The position numbers were made by a program, and so were the translations under genes. Under the pieces are notes generated by a model. It was not told the origin of the DNA and ran no database searches. It was given only the letters and a program-made list of their open reading frames with translations. From the NCBI GenBank assembly GCA_020846935.1, contig JADLCY010000008.1:310001-374000 (forward strand): 64,000 nt of DNA, read 5' to 3'. The DNA is from Gemmatimonadaceae bacterium (GTDB taxonomy: Bacteria > Gemmatimonadota > Gemmatimonadetes > Gemmatimonadales > Gemmatimonadaceae). Every line of letters starts with the position of its first letter. Positions within the stretch are counted from its first letter, which is position 1. Positions 53,939 through 62,754 of this stretch are shown here, in pieces.

Positions 53939-54652
53939 ATGCGTCGCGAGGGATTCCTGTGCCTCGCCGCCGCGACCTTCCTGGTCGCGGCGGCGTCGCC
54001 GTGTGAGGCGCAGACCGTGCGCCCTGCGGTGATCGAGTATGCGGGTCAGGGCCGTGGCAGCTTTGATCTGGTCAACGAGACGCTCTTTCCGATGACCGTC
54101 GTGCTCGAACCGCGAGGGTTTGCGGTGAGCGAGAAGGGAGAACTCTCGGACGTGCCCTTCGACAGTGCGAACATCGAGCTCAAGCTGTCGGCGATGAGCT
54201 TTCGCATTCCGCCGCTGGCATCGTATACCGTTCGCTACGAGGCGCGCGCCCGGCAGCTGCCGGCGTGGTTCATGGTCCTTGGCGCCATGACCGGCGCGCG
54301 CACGAGCGCGGGTCTCAATGTGCGGATCGAGCTGCCGCACGTGGTCTACCTGCTCCAGAAGGAGCCGCTCGAAAAGGCGGCGGTCTCCGTGCGCTCGTTC
54401 GTGTTCGACACCACCACCCATACGGCGGTCGTCGAGCTGGAGAACACCAGCAACTCGTTAGGGCGTGTGATGGCGTCGGAGCTGAGCGCCGGCGGGAAGC
54501 AGGGCACGCCGTTCGGCGGGTTTCCGCTCTTTCCCCAGAGTCGCCGCCGCGTGGAAGTGCCATGGACCGGTGAGACCGAACCCGATCACGTGATGCTTCG
54601 CTTCAAGGGGTTCAGCGTGGAGGAGCGGCGACGTCCCGCCGGAGCACCATGA
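53939..54652 (+). CDS. Periplasmic PapD/CsuC-like pilus chaperone
   Basis: A 237-residue secreted protein from ATG 53939, 5 bp after the preceding stop. After a signal peptide (LAAATFLVAAASPCEA) come two beta-sandwich halves. The first has FDLVNETLFPMTVVLEP and FRIPPLASYTVRYEAR, the N-terminal domain pattern of PapD-like chaperones. The strand VRIELPHVVYLL ends it, and a second Ig-like domain follows. It would hold subunits by donor-strand complementation. The match is by pattern and context; a search is needed to be certain. Confidence 0.65.
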   Translation: MRREGFLCLAAATFLVAAASPCEAQTVRPAVIEYAGQGRGSFDLVNETLFPMTVVLEPRGFAVSEKGELSDVPFDSANIELKLSAMSFRIPPLASYTVRYEARARQLPAWFMVLGAMTGARTSAGLNVRIELPHVVYLLQKEPLEKAAVSVRSFVFDTTTHTAVVELENTSNSLGRVMASELSAGGKQGTPFGGFPLFPQSRRRVEVPWTGETEPDHVMLRFKGFSVEERRRPAGAP

Positions 54653-54689
54653 CCCCGCGTCGCTCCACGGCTCCGGTACGCGGCCCCCG

Positions 54690-55340
54690 ATGACGCCGCG
54701 CCGGGCGCATGCAACGAAACGATGGCCCGCCGCGAGGTGGGCCGTTCGTGCGCTCGGGCTGCTCGTGTCGCTTGCTGTCGTGCCACGGGACTCCGCGGCT
54801 CAGGTCGCGAGTATCGCCTCGTCGGCGCCGATCCTCTCCGGCGTGGCCGCATGGAACGTCAGCACGGCGGACACGAGTCGATCCGGCCCCAACTGGCTTT
54901 CGATCATCGTGACCTCGGGCGCCGCTCAGACCATGCCCGCGATCCTCGACAACAGCATCAATCCGTTTCCGATGCCGGTGTCGATCACCACGCAGTGGAA
55001 CCTGGTGAGCCTCGTCACGCTCATCGACGTCGTGGGATACTTCGCCGCGCCCTCGTCGGCACTCGTGAACGGCGGCGCCGCCATTCCGTCATCGCGCGTC
55101 GAGGGGCGTATGGTGTCCGGGCGCGTGCCCACGTTCACCGCGTTCACGCAGGCCCCGGTGTTCGGGAGCGGGTCCGCTGGCGGCACGCTGCACCTCGTGC
55201 GGCAACCGGTGATCCTGGGCTGGAACAACCGCTCACAACGCACGGATCAACTGGACCTGCGCCTCAACCTCGCGGGTGCACCGGCGCTGGTGCCGGGGAC
55301 CTACACCGGGACGCTCACCCTGCGGGCGGTCGCCTACTGA
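54690..55340 (+). CDS. Third secreted fibre subunit, divergent
   Basis: A 216-residue exported protein related to the two upstream subunits. It shares ITTQWNLVSLVTLIDVVGYFAAPS with their equivalent NITTAWDINPS...VVLVGYF block and ends PGTYTGTLTLRAVAY. A Tyr at the C-terminus and a longer N-terminus distinguish it. It may be the tip or a minor subunit. Its stop overlaps the start of the barrel gene (TGATG). Confidence 0.72.
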   Translation: MTPRRAHATKRWPAARWAVRALGLLVSLAVVPRDSAAQVASIASSAPILSGVAAWNVSTADTSRSGPNWLSIIVTSGAAQTMPAILDNSINPFPMPVSITTQWNLVSLVTLIDVVGYFAAPSSALVNGGAAIPSSRVEGRMVSGRVPTFTAFTQAPVFGSGSAGGTLHLVRQPVILGWNNRSQRTDQLDLRLNLAGAPALVPGTYTGTLTLRAVAY

Positions 55341-56944
55341 TGCGCCGCATCCTGCTGGCTCTCACCGTCGCCGCCACCCCGACGCTCGCGCGATCGCAGG
55401 TGTTTCAGGTGCAGGGCGGTGGTTCGTCGCTGTTTGCCGGATACGGCGGGATGCTCAACGTCTGGGGGAACGGCTACGAAGCTTCGCTCGGCGTCGGCTA
55501 CCTCGACGGCCTCCGGATCGGCGTCGCCGGTCGACGACTGATCGGTGGGCGCGACACGCTGCGTGCCGGGAATGACCTGCTGCCGTTCACCTTTGACACC
55601 GACGTGTTCGGCACCGGCGGATCGTTGTTCGCGCAGGGACTGTCGATCCAGAGGCGTCGCGGGCGCACGCAGAGCTGGATCTTTGCTGGTGCCAGCGCCA
55701 ATGCGCTTGCCGCGCCCTACTTCGGTGCGCAGCGCGCCGTGCGCGCCATGGGATGGGCGCGTGTCCGACATGATGTCTCTCGCGCGCTGAGCGTGAGCGG
55801 TCACGCCGTCCTCACCGATCGGCAGAGTCTGTTTGGCTCAGCGCGCTGGCGGCCCGTCCACGGGGTCGACGGCAGCATGACGTTAGGTGTCGGCAGCAAC
55901 GCGCCCTATGCCGCGCTGGGACTCGACGTCGCGCGCGAACGGCTCGACGTACGGGCGGCTCTCGTGGGCATGGGCGCGGGATTCCGCCGCGCGTCGGGGC
56001 CCATGCCGCTCCAGACCGAGCTCGAACATGCCAACGCCCTCGTGACCTGGAAGCCTGCCGATGGCTGGGCCGTCGGTGTGGGACGCCAGCACTTTCGGCA
56101 GGACTCGAGCTTTGCCGCGCTGCCCCAGCGCGCATCACTCACACAACTCACCACGACCGGTCGCTTCGCAGGCGTCGCCTTCTCGGGTGGCTGGTTGCGC
56201 TCGGAAGCGGATCGCCGATCCAACCTGTCGTCGTATTTCACGGCGCGCCGTCAGCTGACCGGCTGGCTCCAGGGCGAAACATACCTGCTGCGCGTTTGGG
56301 AACCCCGGCCGGCCCGCAGCACCACCCCGGTGCTGCTCCTCAGGGAGACGCTGAGTCCGCGACTCTCACTGCTGCAGGTGATCACGCACGAAAGGGGGCG
56401 CAGCAATATCTCGTTTGGCGGGACGCTCGCGTCGGGACTCAACACCATCGGCCTCGACTACCAGCTGGCGCACTCGCCATACCTCACGGGCGACCCCTTC
56501 GTGCACTCCATGGGTGTGAATGCCCGAGTGCATGTTCGAGGCGTGAGCCTGGCGCTCTCGAGCTTCGTGACGCCCGACGGTCGCGTCCACTACTCGGCGC
56601 AGGGCAACACGTTTCTGTACCGCGGCATGGACGGCGGGCCGGCGGCGCCGAGCGGCGGACGCATTGATGCGTTCGTAGCGAGTGGCCGCGTCGTGGACAC
56701 GACCGGAGCGCCCATCGAAGGCGCCGCGCTCGAGGTCGGGAGCGACGTCGTCTACACCGATTCCCAGGGACGCTTCTTCGTGCGCCAACCCACCGGGCGC
56801 GACCTCACCCTCCGTGTTCTGCTCGACGACTTCCTTGCCCCGGGGAAGTTCGAAGTCGTATCCGCACCGGCCGCGCTGCGTCCCTCGAAGGACGGCCGCG
56901 CGACCCCCGCGCTCATCGTGGTGCGGAAGGTGGTGGGACGCTGA
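55340..56944 (+). CDS. Usher-like outer-membrane beta-barrel with regulatory-like C-terminal domain
   Basis: A 534-residue exported protein with a short signal peptide (ILLALTVAATPTLARSQ). Residues about 20-430 are an almost continuous series of amphipathic strands rich in aromatic, Arg and Gly residues, fitting a large outer-membrane barrel. The last 90 residues (SGRVVDTTGAPIEGAALEVG, then YTDSQGRFFVRQPTGR) are a carboxypeptidase-regulatory or Ig-like plug domain. Ushers are usually 700-850 residues, so this is a compact form. It closes the fibre locus. Confidence 0.65.
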   Translation: MRRILLALTVAATPTLARSQVFQVQGGGSSLFAGYGGMLNVWGNGYEASLGVGYLDGLRIGVAGRRLIGGRDTLRAGNDLLPFTFDTDVFGTGGSLFAQGLSIQRRRGRTQSWIFAGASANALAAPYFGAQRAVRAMGWARVRHDVSRALSVSGHAVLTDRQSLFGSARWRPVHGVDGSMTLGVGSNAPYAALGLDVARERLDVRAALVGMGAGFRRASGPMPLQTELEHANALVTWKPADGWAVGVGRQHFRQDSSFAALPQRASLTQLTTTGRFAGVAFSGGWLRSEADRRSNLSSYFTARRQLTGWLQGETYLLRVWEPRPARSTTPVLLLRETLSPRLSLLQVITHERGRSNISFGGTLASGLNTIGLDYQLAHSPYLTGDPFVHSMGVNARVHVRGVSLALSSFVTPDGRVHYSAQGNTFLYRGMDGGPAAPSGGRIDAFVASGRVVDTTGAPIEGAALEVGSDVVYTDSQGRFFVRQPTGRDLTLRVLLDDFLAPGKFEVVSAPAALRPSKDGRATPALIVVRKVVGR

Positions 56945-57467
56945 GTGCATCGGCGGCAACTCGCACCACCGTGACACGACTCACGCCGGTGAGTGCATCG
57001 ACGCCGTGGACCTCGACGCGCCAGACGGTGCGTGAGAGCGCATCGGGAGTCGCCGTGACGGCCCGGAAACGCAGCGGCGCATCGTCGACTTCTGCCCAGA
57101 CGACGGGATCCACGCGCGTCAGGCGACCCGTTCGATCCCGCACGTAGAGCGGCTCCTCGGATACAGCGTCCGCCAGCCGAACCCTGATCGAGGAGACCTC
57201 CCCGGGCCAGACGGCCGCAAGCTCGATGTCGCGGACGGTCCGGACCGCTGGCACCTCGCGAACGGCTATCAGAGAAACACTCGCCGCTGCCGAACGCAGC
57301 CCTTGGGCGCCCGCACCGCGCGCCAGGAGCAGTAGGGCAAGCAACAGTGCTGCGGCAAGCAACCAGTGCCATCGAGGGTCCGCGGCCGCGCGCAGGCGAC
57401 CCGGGCGACGGCGGGCCTTGGCGTCCGGTCGCCGCCGTTGGCGGGGCATGGGAGAGTTCCAGTCCAT
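56913..57467 (-). CDS. Membrane-anchored or secreted protein of unknown function
   Basis: A 184-residue protein from ATG 57467. A strongly basic N-terminus is followed by one hydrophobic helix (WLLAAALLLALLLLARGAGA), then a beta-rich extracytoplasmic domain of about 130 residues (RTVRDIELAAVWPGEVSSIRV and so on). No cysteines or catalytic motifs. Its 3' end overlaps the barrel gene, tail to tail, by 32 bp. The frame is open far upstream, but that part is antisense to the desaturase. Confidence 0.7.
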   Translation of the reverse strand: MDWNSPMPRQRRRPDAKARRRPGRLRAAADPRWHWLLAAALLLALLLLARGAGAQGLRSAAASVSLIAVREVPAVRTVRDIELAAVWPGEVSSIRVRLADAVSEEPLYVRDRTGRLTRVDPVVWAEVDDAPLRFRAVTATPDALSRTVWRVEVHGVDALTGVSRVTVVRVAADALSVPPPSAPR

Positions 57468-57677
57468 GGCAGCCAGTGTCGTCACCGCACCCCTCCAGAC
57501 TTCAGCGGACGCGAGAGTTTGGCGCCGAGAATCGTTCCGCGGGAGGCCCCGACCGTCTCGCATCAGCCCGCCCTCGGGGTCGATTCTCCCCGGGCCGCCC
57601 CGGTAGATTCCCCGTCCCCCGTCGCCCGCCCCATTTCCGGGAAGGGCTGCGGCGTTCCGGACCTCGTGGAGTGTGCA

Positions 57678-58436
57678 ATGCCAGCCTTTGGAAGTTGGGC
57701 CAGCGATTGGTGGAAACCCCTCCTGTTCATCGTCGTCGCCGGCCACATCACGAACTCGTGCGTGACCTTGTTCCTGCATCGCGCGCAAACCCATCGCGCG
57801 GTGACGCTGCACGGGATCGCGGCCATCCCGATGCGCTTCTGGCTCTGGCTCACGACGGCGATCGTGACCAAGGAGTGGGTGGCGTGCCATCGTAAGCATC
57901 ACGCGTTCGCTGACCGCGAGGGCGATCCCCACTCCCCGCTGATCGAGGGGCTGCGGAACATCGTGCTCAAGGGTGCGTTCTATTATCGCCGAGCGGTGCG
58001 GCAGCCGGGCATGCTCGAGAAGTACGGAAAAGGCACGCCCACCGATATCCTCGAGCGCGTCTTGTTCACGCCACTCAATTGGCTCGGGATCGTGCTCATG
58101 CTCGCGGTCGACGTCTACCTGTTTGGCCTGTTCATCGGTGCCATCGTGTGGACCGTCCAGATGCTGTGGATTCCGTTCTGGGCCGCGGGCATCGTGAACG
58201 GCGTTGGGCATGCCATCGGCTACCGCAACTTCGAGGTGAAGGACGAAAGCCGGAACATTTCGCCGGTCGCGATCTGGCTCGGCGGAGAAGAGCTGCACAA
58301 CAATCATCACGCTGACCCGCACTCCGCCCGCTTCTCGCAGAAGTGGTACGAGTTCGATGTGGGTTGGCTGTACCTCCGGCTCCTTTCGCTCGTGGGGCTG
58401 GCCAGGATCCAGTACGCGCGCACGGGTCACGACTGA
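57678..58436 (+). CDS. Fatty-acid (acyl-CoA delta-9 type) desaturase
   Basis: A di-iron integral-membrane desaturase of 252 residues from ATG 57678. All three histidine boxes are present: HRAQTHR, HRKHH and ELHNNHH. Hydrophobic segments flank them, with the usual NGVGHAIGYRNF motif that supplies a further metal ligand. It probably introduces a double bond into membrane fatty acyl chains, for fluidity in the cold. The length is short, without a cytochrome b5 domain. Confidence 0.93.
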   Translation: MPAFGSWASDWWKPLLFIVVAGHITNSCVTLFLHRAQTHRAVTLHGIAAIPMRFWLWLTTAIVTKEWVACHRKHHAFADREGDPHSPLIEGLRNIVLKGAFYYRRAVRQPGMLEKYGKGTPTDILERVLFTPLNWLGIVLMLAVDVYLFGLFIGAIVWTVQMLWIPFWAAGIVNGVGHAIGYRNFEVKDESRNISPVAIWLGGEELHNNHHADPHSARFSQKWYEFDVGWLYLRLLSLVGLARIQYARTGHD

Positions 58437-58533
58437 CCGGCGCCCTGACCGTTCATCGCGGCGACCACCCTCACGCGACCGGCGCGAGTTCGCGGTGGTC
58501 GCCGCGTGTGCTTTCTCTTCCGGAGTCCTCACC

Positions 58534-58812
58534 ATGAGTGACGTCACCTGCGGCCGTTGCGGCCAATCCCGGGCGGGGTTCGAACGCCCGCCTTTTCCTG
58601 GCGCCATTGGCCAGCGCATCGTCGCCGAAGTGTGCCAGACCTGCTGGGGCGACTGGCTCAAGCAGCAGACCATGCTGATCAACCACTACGGGTTGCAGGT
58701 GATGGAACCCCAGGCGCGCAGCTTCCTCACCCGCAACATGCAGGCGTTCCTGTTCAAGTCGGGCGATGGGGAGGATGTGGACACCACAAAGAAGGGAACC
58801 ATCAACTGGTGA
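58534..58812 (+). CDS. yggX: Iron-traffic/oxidative-damage protein YggX
   Basis: A 92-residue cytoplasmic protein. The family core PFPGAIGQRI, QTMLINHYGL and the end of the helix ARSFLTRNMQAFLF are clear. It differs from the enterobacterial form in having two CxxC pairs (CGRC and CQTC), which could bind metal as a zinc-ribbon-like site. YggX protects iron-sulfur proteins from oxidation. It overlaps the GH3 gene by 4 bp (GTGA). Confidence 0.9.
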   Translation: MSDVTCGRCGQSRAGFERPPFPGAIGQRIVAEVCQTCWGDWLKQQTMLINHYGLQVMEPQARSFLTRNMQAFLFKSGDGEDVDTTKKGTINW

Positions 58813-60620
58813 GTCGCATGTTGCTGCGTTCGTTGCTCGCCCTGGTGCTGTGTGCATGCACGGGCGGCGCCGCTGCCACGCCGGTGGAGTCCCTGGTACG
58901 AGCGACGCCCTCCTATGCGCCTTCCACCGCCGCATCGCGGGCGTGGGCGGATTCGGTGCTGCGCACGCTCAGCCTGCGAGACCGCGCCGCCCAACTGGTG
59001 TGGCCGTGGATTCTCGGCGACTACGTCCCCGAGGGGAGCGCCGAGTGGGAGCGCATCTCGAAGTTCGTGATGGATGATCACGTTGGGGGGCTGATCGTGT
59101 CGGTGGGATCGCCGACCGAGATCGCGGCCAAGCTCAATGCCCTGCAGCGCCTCAGTCGGTTGCCGCTCCTCGTCAGCGCCGACCTCGAGACGGGCGTGGG
59201 CTTCCGCGCGCGCGGGGGGTATTTCGTCCCCAATGCGATCGACCTCGGTGGGGCGACGAACTTCCCGTGGCAGATGGCCCTGGGTGCGGCCAACGATCCT
59301 GCGCTTGCTTATGAGCTGGGGAAGGTCACGGCACTCGAGGGTAGGGCTCTGGGCATCCAGATCGCCTTTGGCCCGGTGCTGGACGTAAACAACAACCCGG
59401 CGAACCCGGTGATCGGTGCGCGATCCGTCAGCGAGGACCCCCGGCTCACGGCTCGAATGGGTGTTGAAGTCATTCGTGGTCTGCAGCAGAACGGCATGCT
59501 CGCCACCGGCAAGCACTTCCCCGGCCACGGCGACACAGAAACCAACTCGCACCTGGCCCTGGCCACCGTATCCGCACCACGGGCGCGACTCGACACCATG
59601 GAACTGCTGCCGTTCCGCGAAGCGATCAACGCGGGTGTGGGCGCGATCATGACCTTCCACGGTTTCCTGCCCGCGCTCGATTCCTCCGGAGTACCGGCAA
59701 CGCTCTCGCCGAAGGTCATGACGGGGCTGCTTCGAAATGAGCTGCGCTTTGACGGGCTGCTGGTCTCCGATGCCATGGACATGGCCGGCGTGGTGGATCA
59801 GTTCGGCGACGTGGAGGCGATCAAGCGTGCCGTGGCGGCCGGGAATGATGTGTTGCTGATGCCGCGCCGCATCACGGCTTCGATCGACGCGGTGGTCGCC
59901 GGCGTCTCCGAGGGGCGCTACGACGACGCACGGATCGATCGCTCGGCGCGCCGTGTGTTGGAGCTCAAGTACCGCTTTGGCCTGTCACAGCAGCGGACGG
60001 TGTCTCTGGACGAGGTACGCGCCGTCGTGGGCGATTCCGCCCACGTTGATGCCGCGGAGCTGCTGGCCGCGCGCGCCTTTGTGCTCGTGCGCGACTCGAT
60101 CAATGCGTTCCCATTGCGGGATGGAGTCGCAGGCGCGAAACCGCGCGTGCTTACGATCACGTACGCGCGACGAGCCGAGCTCGGCGCCGGTGTCACATTC
60201 AACGCCGAGCTCGCGCGTGGAGCGACCGTCCAGTCCGCGTACATCAGTGCGGACGATGCCGCGCCGGACTATGCGCGCGTCGCCGCGTTGGCGGCGCAGT
60301 CGGAGGTCGTGGTGATCGGATCGTACGTCAACATCTCTTCGGAAACGGCGACGGCTGACGCACCCCGCGCGTTTGTGGAGTTCGCGCGACAACTGGTTGC
60401 GACCGGAAAGCCGGTCGTGGTGATCACATTCGGCACACCGTACCTCTTGAGTCAGGTGCCATTTGTGCCGACGTACGCCGTGGCGTGGGGCGGCACGCCC
60501 GCCTCGCAACGCGCGGCCGCGCGCGCGTTCCTCGGGGAAGCCGAGATCAGCGGTCACATGCCGATCTCGATACCCGGCCTCGTACGCACCGGCACTGGCG
60601 TGGCGCGCGAGCGACGCTAA
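58809..60620 (+). CDS. Exported glycoside hydrolase family 3 (beta-N-acetylhexosaminidase/beta-glucosidase type)
   Basis: A 603-residue secreted enzyme. A signal peptide ends at LCACTGG (possible lipobox). The GH3 barrel carries KHFPGHGDTETNSH, with the His-Asp pair used as general acid in NagZ-like members, and the nucleophile aspartate in LLVSDAMDM. A C-terminal sandwich domain (VVVIGSYVNISSE) follows. It may act on peptidoglycan or chitin-type fragments. GTG 58809 overlaps the yggX stop; ATG 58818 is an alternative. Confidence 0.92.
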   Translation: MSRMLLRSLLALVLCACTGGAAATPVESLVRATPSYAPSTAASRAWADSVLRTLSLRDRAAQLVWPWILGDYVPEGSAEWERISKFVMDDHVGGLIVSVGSPTEIAAKLNALQRLSRLPLLVSADLETGVGFRARGGYFVPNAIDLGGATNFPWQMALGAANDPALAYELGKVTALEGRALGIQIAFGPVLDVNNNPANPVIGARSVSEDPRLTARMGVEVIRGLQQNGMLATGKHFPGHGDTETNSHLALATVSAPRARLDTMELLPFREAINAGVGAIMTFHGFLPALDSSGVPATLSPKVMTGLLRNELRFDGLLVSDAMDMAGVVDQFGDVEAIKRAVAAGNDVLLMPRRITASIDAVVAGVSEGRYDDARIDRSARRVLELKYRFGLSQQRTVSLDEVRAVVGDSAHVDAAELLAARAFVLVRDSINAFPLRDGVAGAKPRVLTITYARRAELGAGVTFNAELARGATVQSAYISADDAAPDYARVAALAAQSEVVVIGSYVNISSETATADAPRAFVEFARQLVATGKPVVVITFGTPYLLSQVPFVPTYAVAWGGTPASQRAAARAFLGEAEISGHMPISIPGLVRTGTGVARERR

Positions 60621-60711
60621 CGCTGCGACGCAGGAACGCGCACCGCGGCGCTGCGCGATTGACCGCGAGGACGGTGACCGGTAGAATGGCGGGGGCGCGC
60701 GCAATTCGGGG

Positions 60712-60741
60712 TTGACTTTAGTAGCCGCCGGCTACTTATTC
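60712..60741 (+). promoter_or_regulatory. Promoter with an inverted repeat upstream of the Nudix regulator
   Basis: TTGACT (60712-60717) is followed at once by the perfect inverted repeat AGTAGCC-GCC-GGCTACT (60720-60736) and an AT patch (TTATTC, 60736-60741) that could be a weak -10. The ATG lies at 60750, so any transcript from here would be nearly leaderless. The repeat fills the space between the promoter elements, a typical place for a repressor to bind. Confidence 0.55.
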
Positions 60742-60749
60742 GCCCGCCC

Positions 60750-61436
60750 ATGCGCGATCGTTCCACCCTTCCCGCACGTCCCCCCACCGCTCGCCGCACG
60801 TCCTTCACCATCGACGTGGTGGTGGTGGCGCCGGGCGCGGGCGCACTGGATGTCCTCTGTATGGGGCGGCACCGGTCCGCGCGGTCGCTGCCGTACGGCG
60901 TGCCCAGGGCATCGGAGTCGCTGGAGCGGTGTGCGCGTCGTCTCGTGCGCGACCTCACGGGTCGTGAGCCGGCGTGGATCGAGCAGATCGGGGCGTTCGC
61001 CGACGGGCGTCGGCACGCGAGCGGCAGTGAACTCTCGATCGGATTCGTTGCGGTGATGCCGGCGAGCGCGAGGGCTGATCCGGAGGGCGCCGCCTGGGTC
61101 GACTCAGACGAGCTCGGCGGACTCGGTGCGCGTCAGCGCGCGATCGCCGAAGCGGGCCTGGCGGCGCTTCGCGCGCGGATGGACCACGCACCGATCGCCT
61201 TTCGGCTGCTCCCCGCGCAGTTCACGCTCACCGAGCTACAAGCCACATACGAGCTGCTCCTCGGCAAGCCGTTGCACAAGGCGAGCTTTCGACGTGCGCT
61301 GCAGTCCGCGTACCTCGTGCAGCCGACCGATGCGTGGCGGAGCGAGGGGCGTGGCCGGCCGGCCCAGTACTTCGAGTACGCGCCCCGTCGTCGGCGCAGC
61401 GCTCGTCGCGGCGTGCGCTTCGACCTGCTGGGCTGA
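60750..61436 (+). CDS. NrtR-like Nudix-fold transcriptional regulator
   Basis: A 228-residue protein with an N-terminal Nudix fold and a C-terminal winged helix. The Nudix box is degenerate (GVPRASESLERCARRLVRDLTG), lacking the REUxEE acids, so catalysis is unlikely. The C-terminal part has FTLTELQATYELLLGKPLHKASFRRAL and GRPAQYFEY, which is typical of NrtR/ADP-ribose-responsive repressors. No NAD-salvage gene is adjacent; autoregulation at the upstream repeat is plausible. Confidence 0.82.
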   Translation: MRDRSTLPARPPTARRTSFTIDVVVVAPGAGALDVLCMGRHRSARSLPYGVPRASESLERCARRLVRDLTGREPAWIEQIGAFADGRRHASGSELSIGFVAVMPASARADPEGAAWVDSDELGGLGARQRAIAEAGLAALRARMDHAPIAFRLLPAQFTLTELQATYELLLGKPLHKASFRRALQSAYLVQPTDAWRSEGRGRPAQYFEYAPRRRRSARRGVRFDLLG

Positions 61437-61723
61437 CGCGCCGCCCGGCGCGAGGCGATCGCGACCCTCGGGACGGACGTGGACCGCTCTCATCGGCGGC
61501 TCCTTCTGCCAGATCGCATGCCGGCATCCGGCCCGGTGCAGCTCGGGCCGCCTCGCCCACCGGGGCAAGGCCGAGCGTGATGGAGGCGACAACATCAGCG
61601 TGCGGCGCGTCGCACCGGCGGGCTCGTCGATGGCGGGAGCTCCGCGATTCGTGACTGGAACCTGGCTTGACCGTCACGCGTATTAGTTGCAAAGTGTCAA
61701 TTACAACAAATGGGGGGCTTCAC

Positions 61724-62035
61724 GTGCTCGCCTTTCTCGACGCTTTCTGTACAGCCCTGCTGCAGCGCGACGACGTCGTTGTGCGCCAGTTGCTTCACCA
61801 TCCGCTGGCGGCGGCCCTGCCGCAGGCGGTGCGGGAGGAGGCCCAGCGTGTCCTGGACGGCGAAGCGCGTCCGTTTGCCGCCCCCCTGCAGGCCTTGCGA
61901 CTCTACCATCAGACGGCCCACCTCCTCGGCGTGTCGCACGACGCCGCCTCCCGGCTCGAACCGCCGCGGCCTGCTGTCCCGGCCGGTGAACGCGCCCGGC
62001 AGATGGAGTTGGGTCTCCCGGCACGCGTCGCGTGA
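61724..62035 (+). CDS. Small helical protein of unknown function
   Basis: About 103 residues from GTG 61724. It is predominantly helical: LAFLDAFCTALLQRDD, VVRQLLHHPLAAALP and PLQALRLYHQTAHLLG. No metal or catalytic motif. It lies 287 bp after the Nudix gene behind an AT-rich patch and is followed at once by a strong terminator, which supports a real transcription unit. The start is uncertain. Confidence 0.6.
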   Translation: MLAFLDAFCTALLQRDDVVVRQLLHHPLAAALPQAVREEAQRVLDGEARPFAAPLQALRLYHQTAHLLGVSHDAASRLEPPRPAVPAGERARQMELGLPARVA

Positions 62036-62038
62036 AGA

Positions 62039-62074
62039 CACAAAGCCCCGATCCACATGGATCGGGGCTTTGTG
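62039..62074. terminator. Strong bidirectional intrinsic terminator
   Basis: A perfect 16-bp stem (62039-62054 with 62059-62074) and 4-base loop, with AAA/TTT inside the stem base. It lies between two convergent small genes and can serve both. Confidence 0.92.
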
Positions 62075-62095
62075 CATCACGAATGGCTCAGCGGA

Positions 62096-62377
62096 TCAGA
62101 AGCGGGCTCGTCCGCCATTGCGGCGAAGCAAGCCGCGGGCGACCTCGACGTTATCCGAGGCGATGGCCACGAGCCGCCGAACGAGCTGTCCCAGGGAGCC
62201 GCCCTCGGCGCTCTCTATCACGGGCGGTTCGTGGCCCTCGCGTCGGGATGGGTCACTGCGACGCTCGACCGCCACATGCACGCGGTGCATGGTGGCATCA
62301 TCACGCCCCTCGGCTTCCACGTGGACGTAGCCGCCACCCGGCAGCGGCCGTTCATACAAGACTTTGGTGCGATCCAT
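62096..62377 (-). CDS. Small protein of unknown function
   Basis: A 93-residue protein. ATG 62377 has AAGGAG at 7-base spacing. It has a VHVEAEGRDDATMHRVHVAVERR strand pair and a helical end (QLVRRLVAIASDNVEVARGLLRR). No family was recognised. A longer frame continues upstream, antisense to nothing credible, and is not supported by composition. It is followed by the shared terminator. Confidence 0.7.
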   Translation of the reverse strand: MDRTKVLYERPLPGGGYVHVEAEGRDDATMHRVHVAVERRSDPSRREGHEPPVIESAEGGSLGQLVRRLVAIASDNVEVARGLLRRNGGRARF

Positions 62378-62484
62378 CGAATGACTCCTTCCGACCCCGC
62401 GCGTGCGAACCCTGCAAAGTTCGCGCTGCCGTGGTGCGTCTCGTCGAGTGACGCAGCACGCCGGTCCTCGCAACAATGGCTGGC

Positions 62485-62522
62485 CGAAAACACACGCGCC
62501 CCGGGGAGTACCCCGGGGCGCG
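62485..62522 (-). terminator. Terminator of the second cold-shock gene
   Basis: A perfect 12-bp GC stem (62495-62506 with 62511-62522), 4-base loop, followed on the minus strand by TGTGTTTTC. It lies 25 bp after the cold-shock stop. Confidence 0.88.
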
Positions 62523-62547
62523 CGACTTGTGGCCAGCGGAAGTTGGA

Positions 62548-62754
62548 TCAGACCTTGGTGACTTCGGCGGCCTGGGGTCCCTTCTGCCCCTGGACAATTT
62601 CGAACTCGACCTTGTCGCCCTCGGCAAGAGACTTGAATCCCTGCTGTGAGATTGCGCTGAAGTGGACGAACACGTCGGGGCCCCCTTCGCGAGAGATGAA
62701 GCCAAATCCCTTTGCGTCGTTGAACCACTTCACGGTGCCTTGGATACGAGCCAT
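62548..62754 (-). CDS. Cold-shock protein (CspA family), second copy
   Basis: A 68-residue OB-fold nucleic-acid chaperone with KGFGFIS and DVFVHFSAI motifs. It is close to the copy at 12748-12960 (shared [13 protein letters not shown] and VEFEIVQG) but not identical. A GGAAGAGGAA ribosome site precedes the ATG at 62754. The frame that continues upstream is the probable untranslated leader. Confidence 0.95.
   Translation of the reverse strand: MARIQGTVKWFNDAKGFGFISREGGPDVFVHFSAISQQGFKSLAEGDKVEFEIVQGQKGPQAAEVTKV

Noticed and set aside
58557-58600. GGTTCGAA word resembling a tRNA T-loop
   Set aside because: It lies within yggX and no cloverleaf can be drawn around it.
57468-58682. Long upstream extension of the minus-strand frame ending at 56913
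   Set aside because: It is antisense to the desaturase, whose three His boxes are intact; only the part from ATG 57467 is protein-like.
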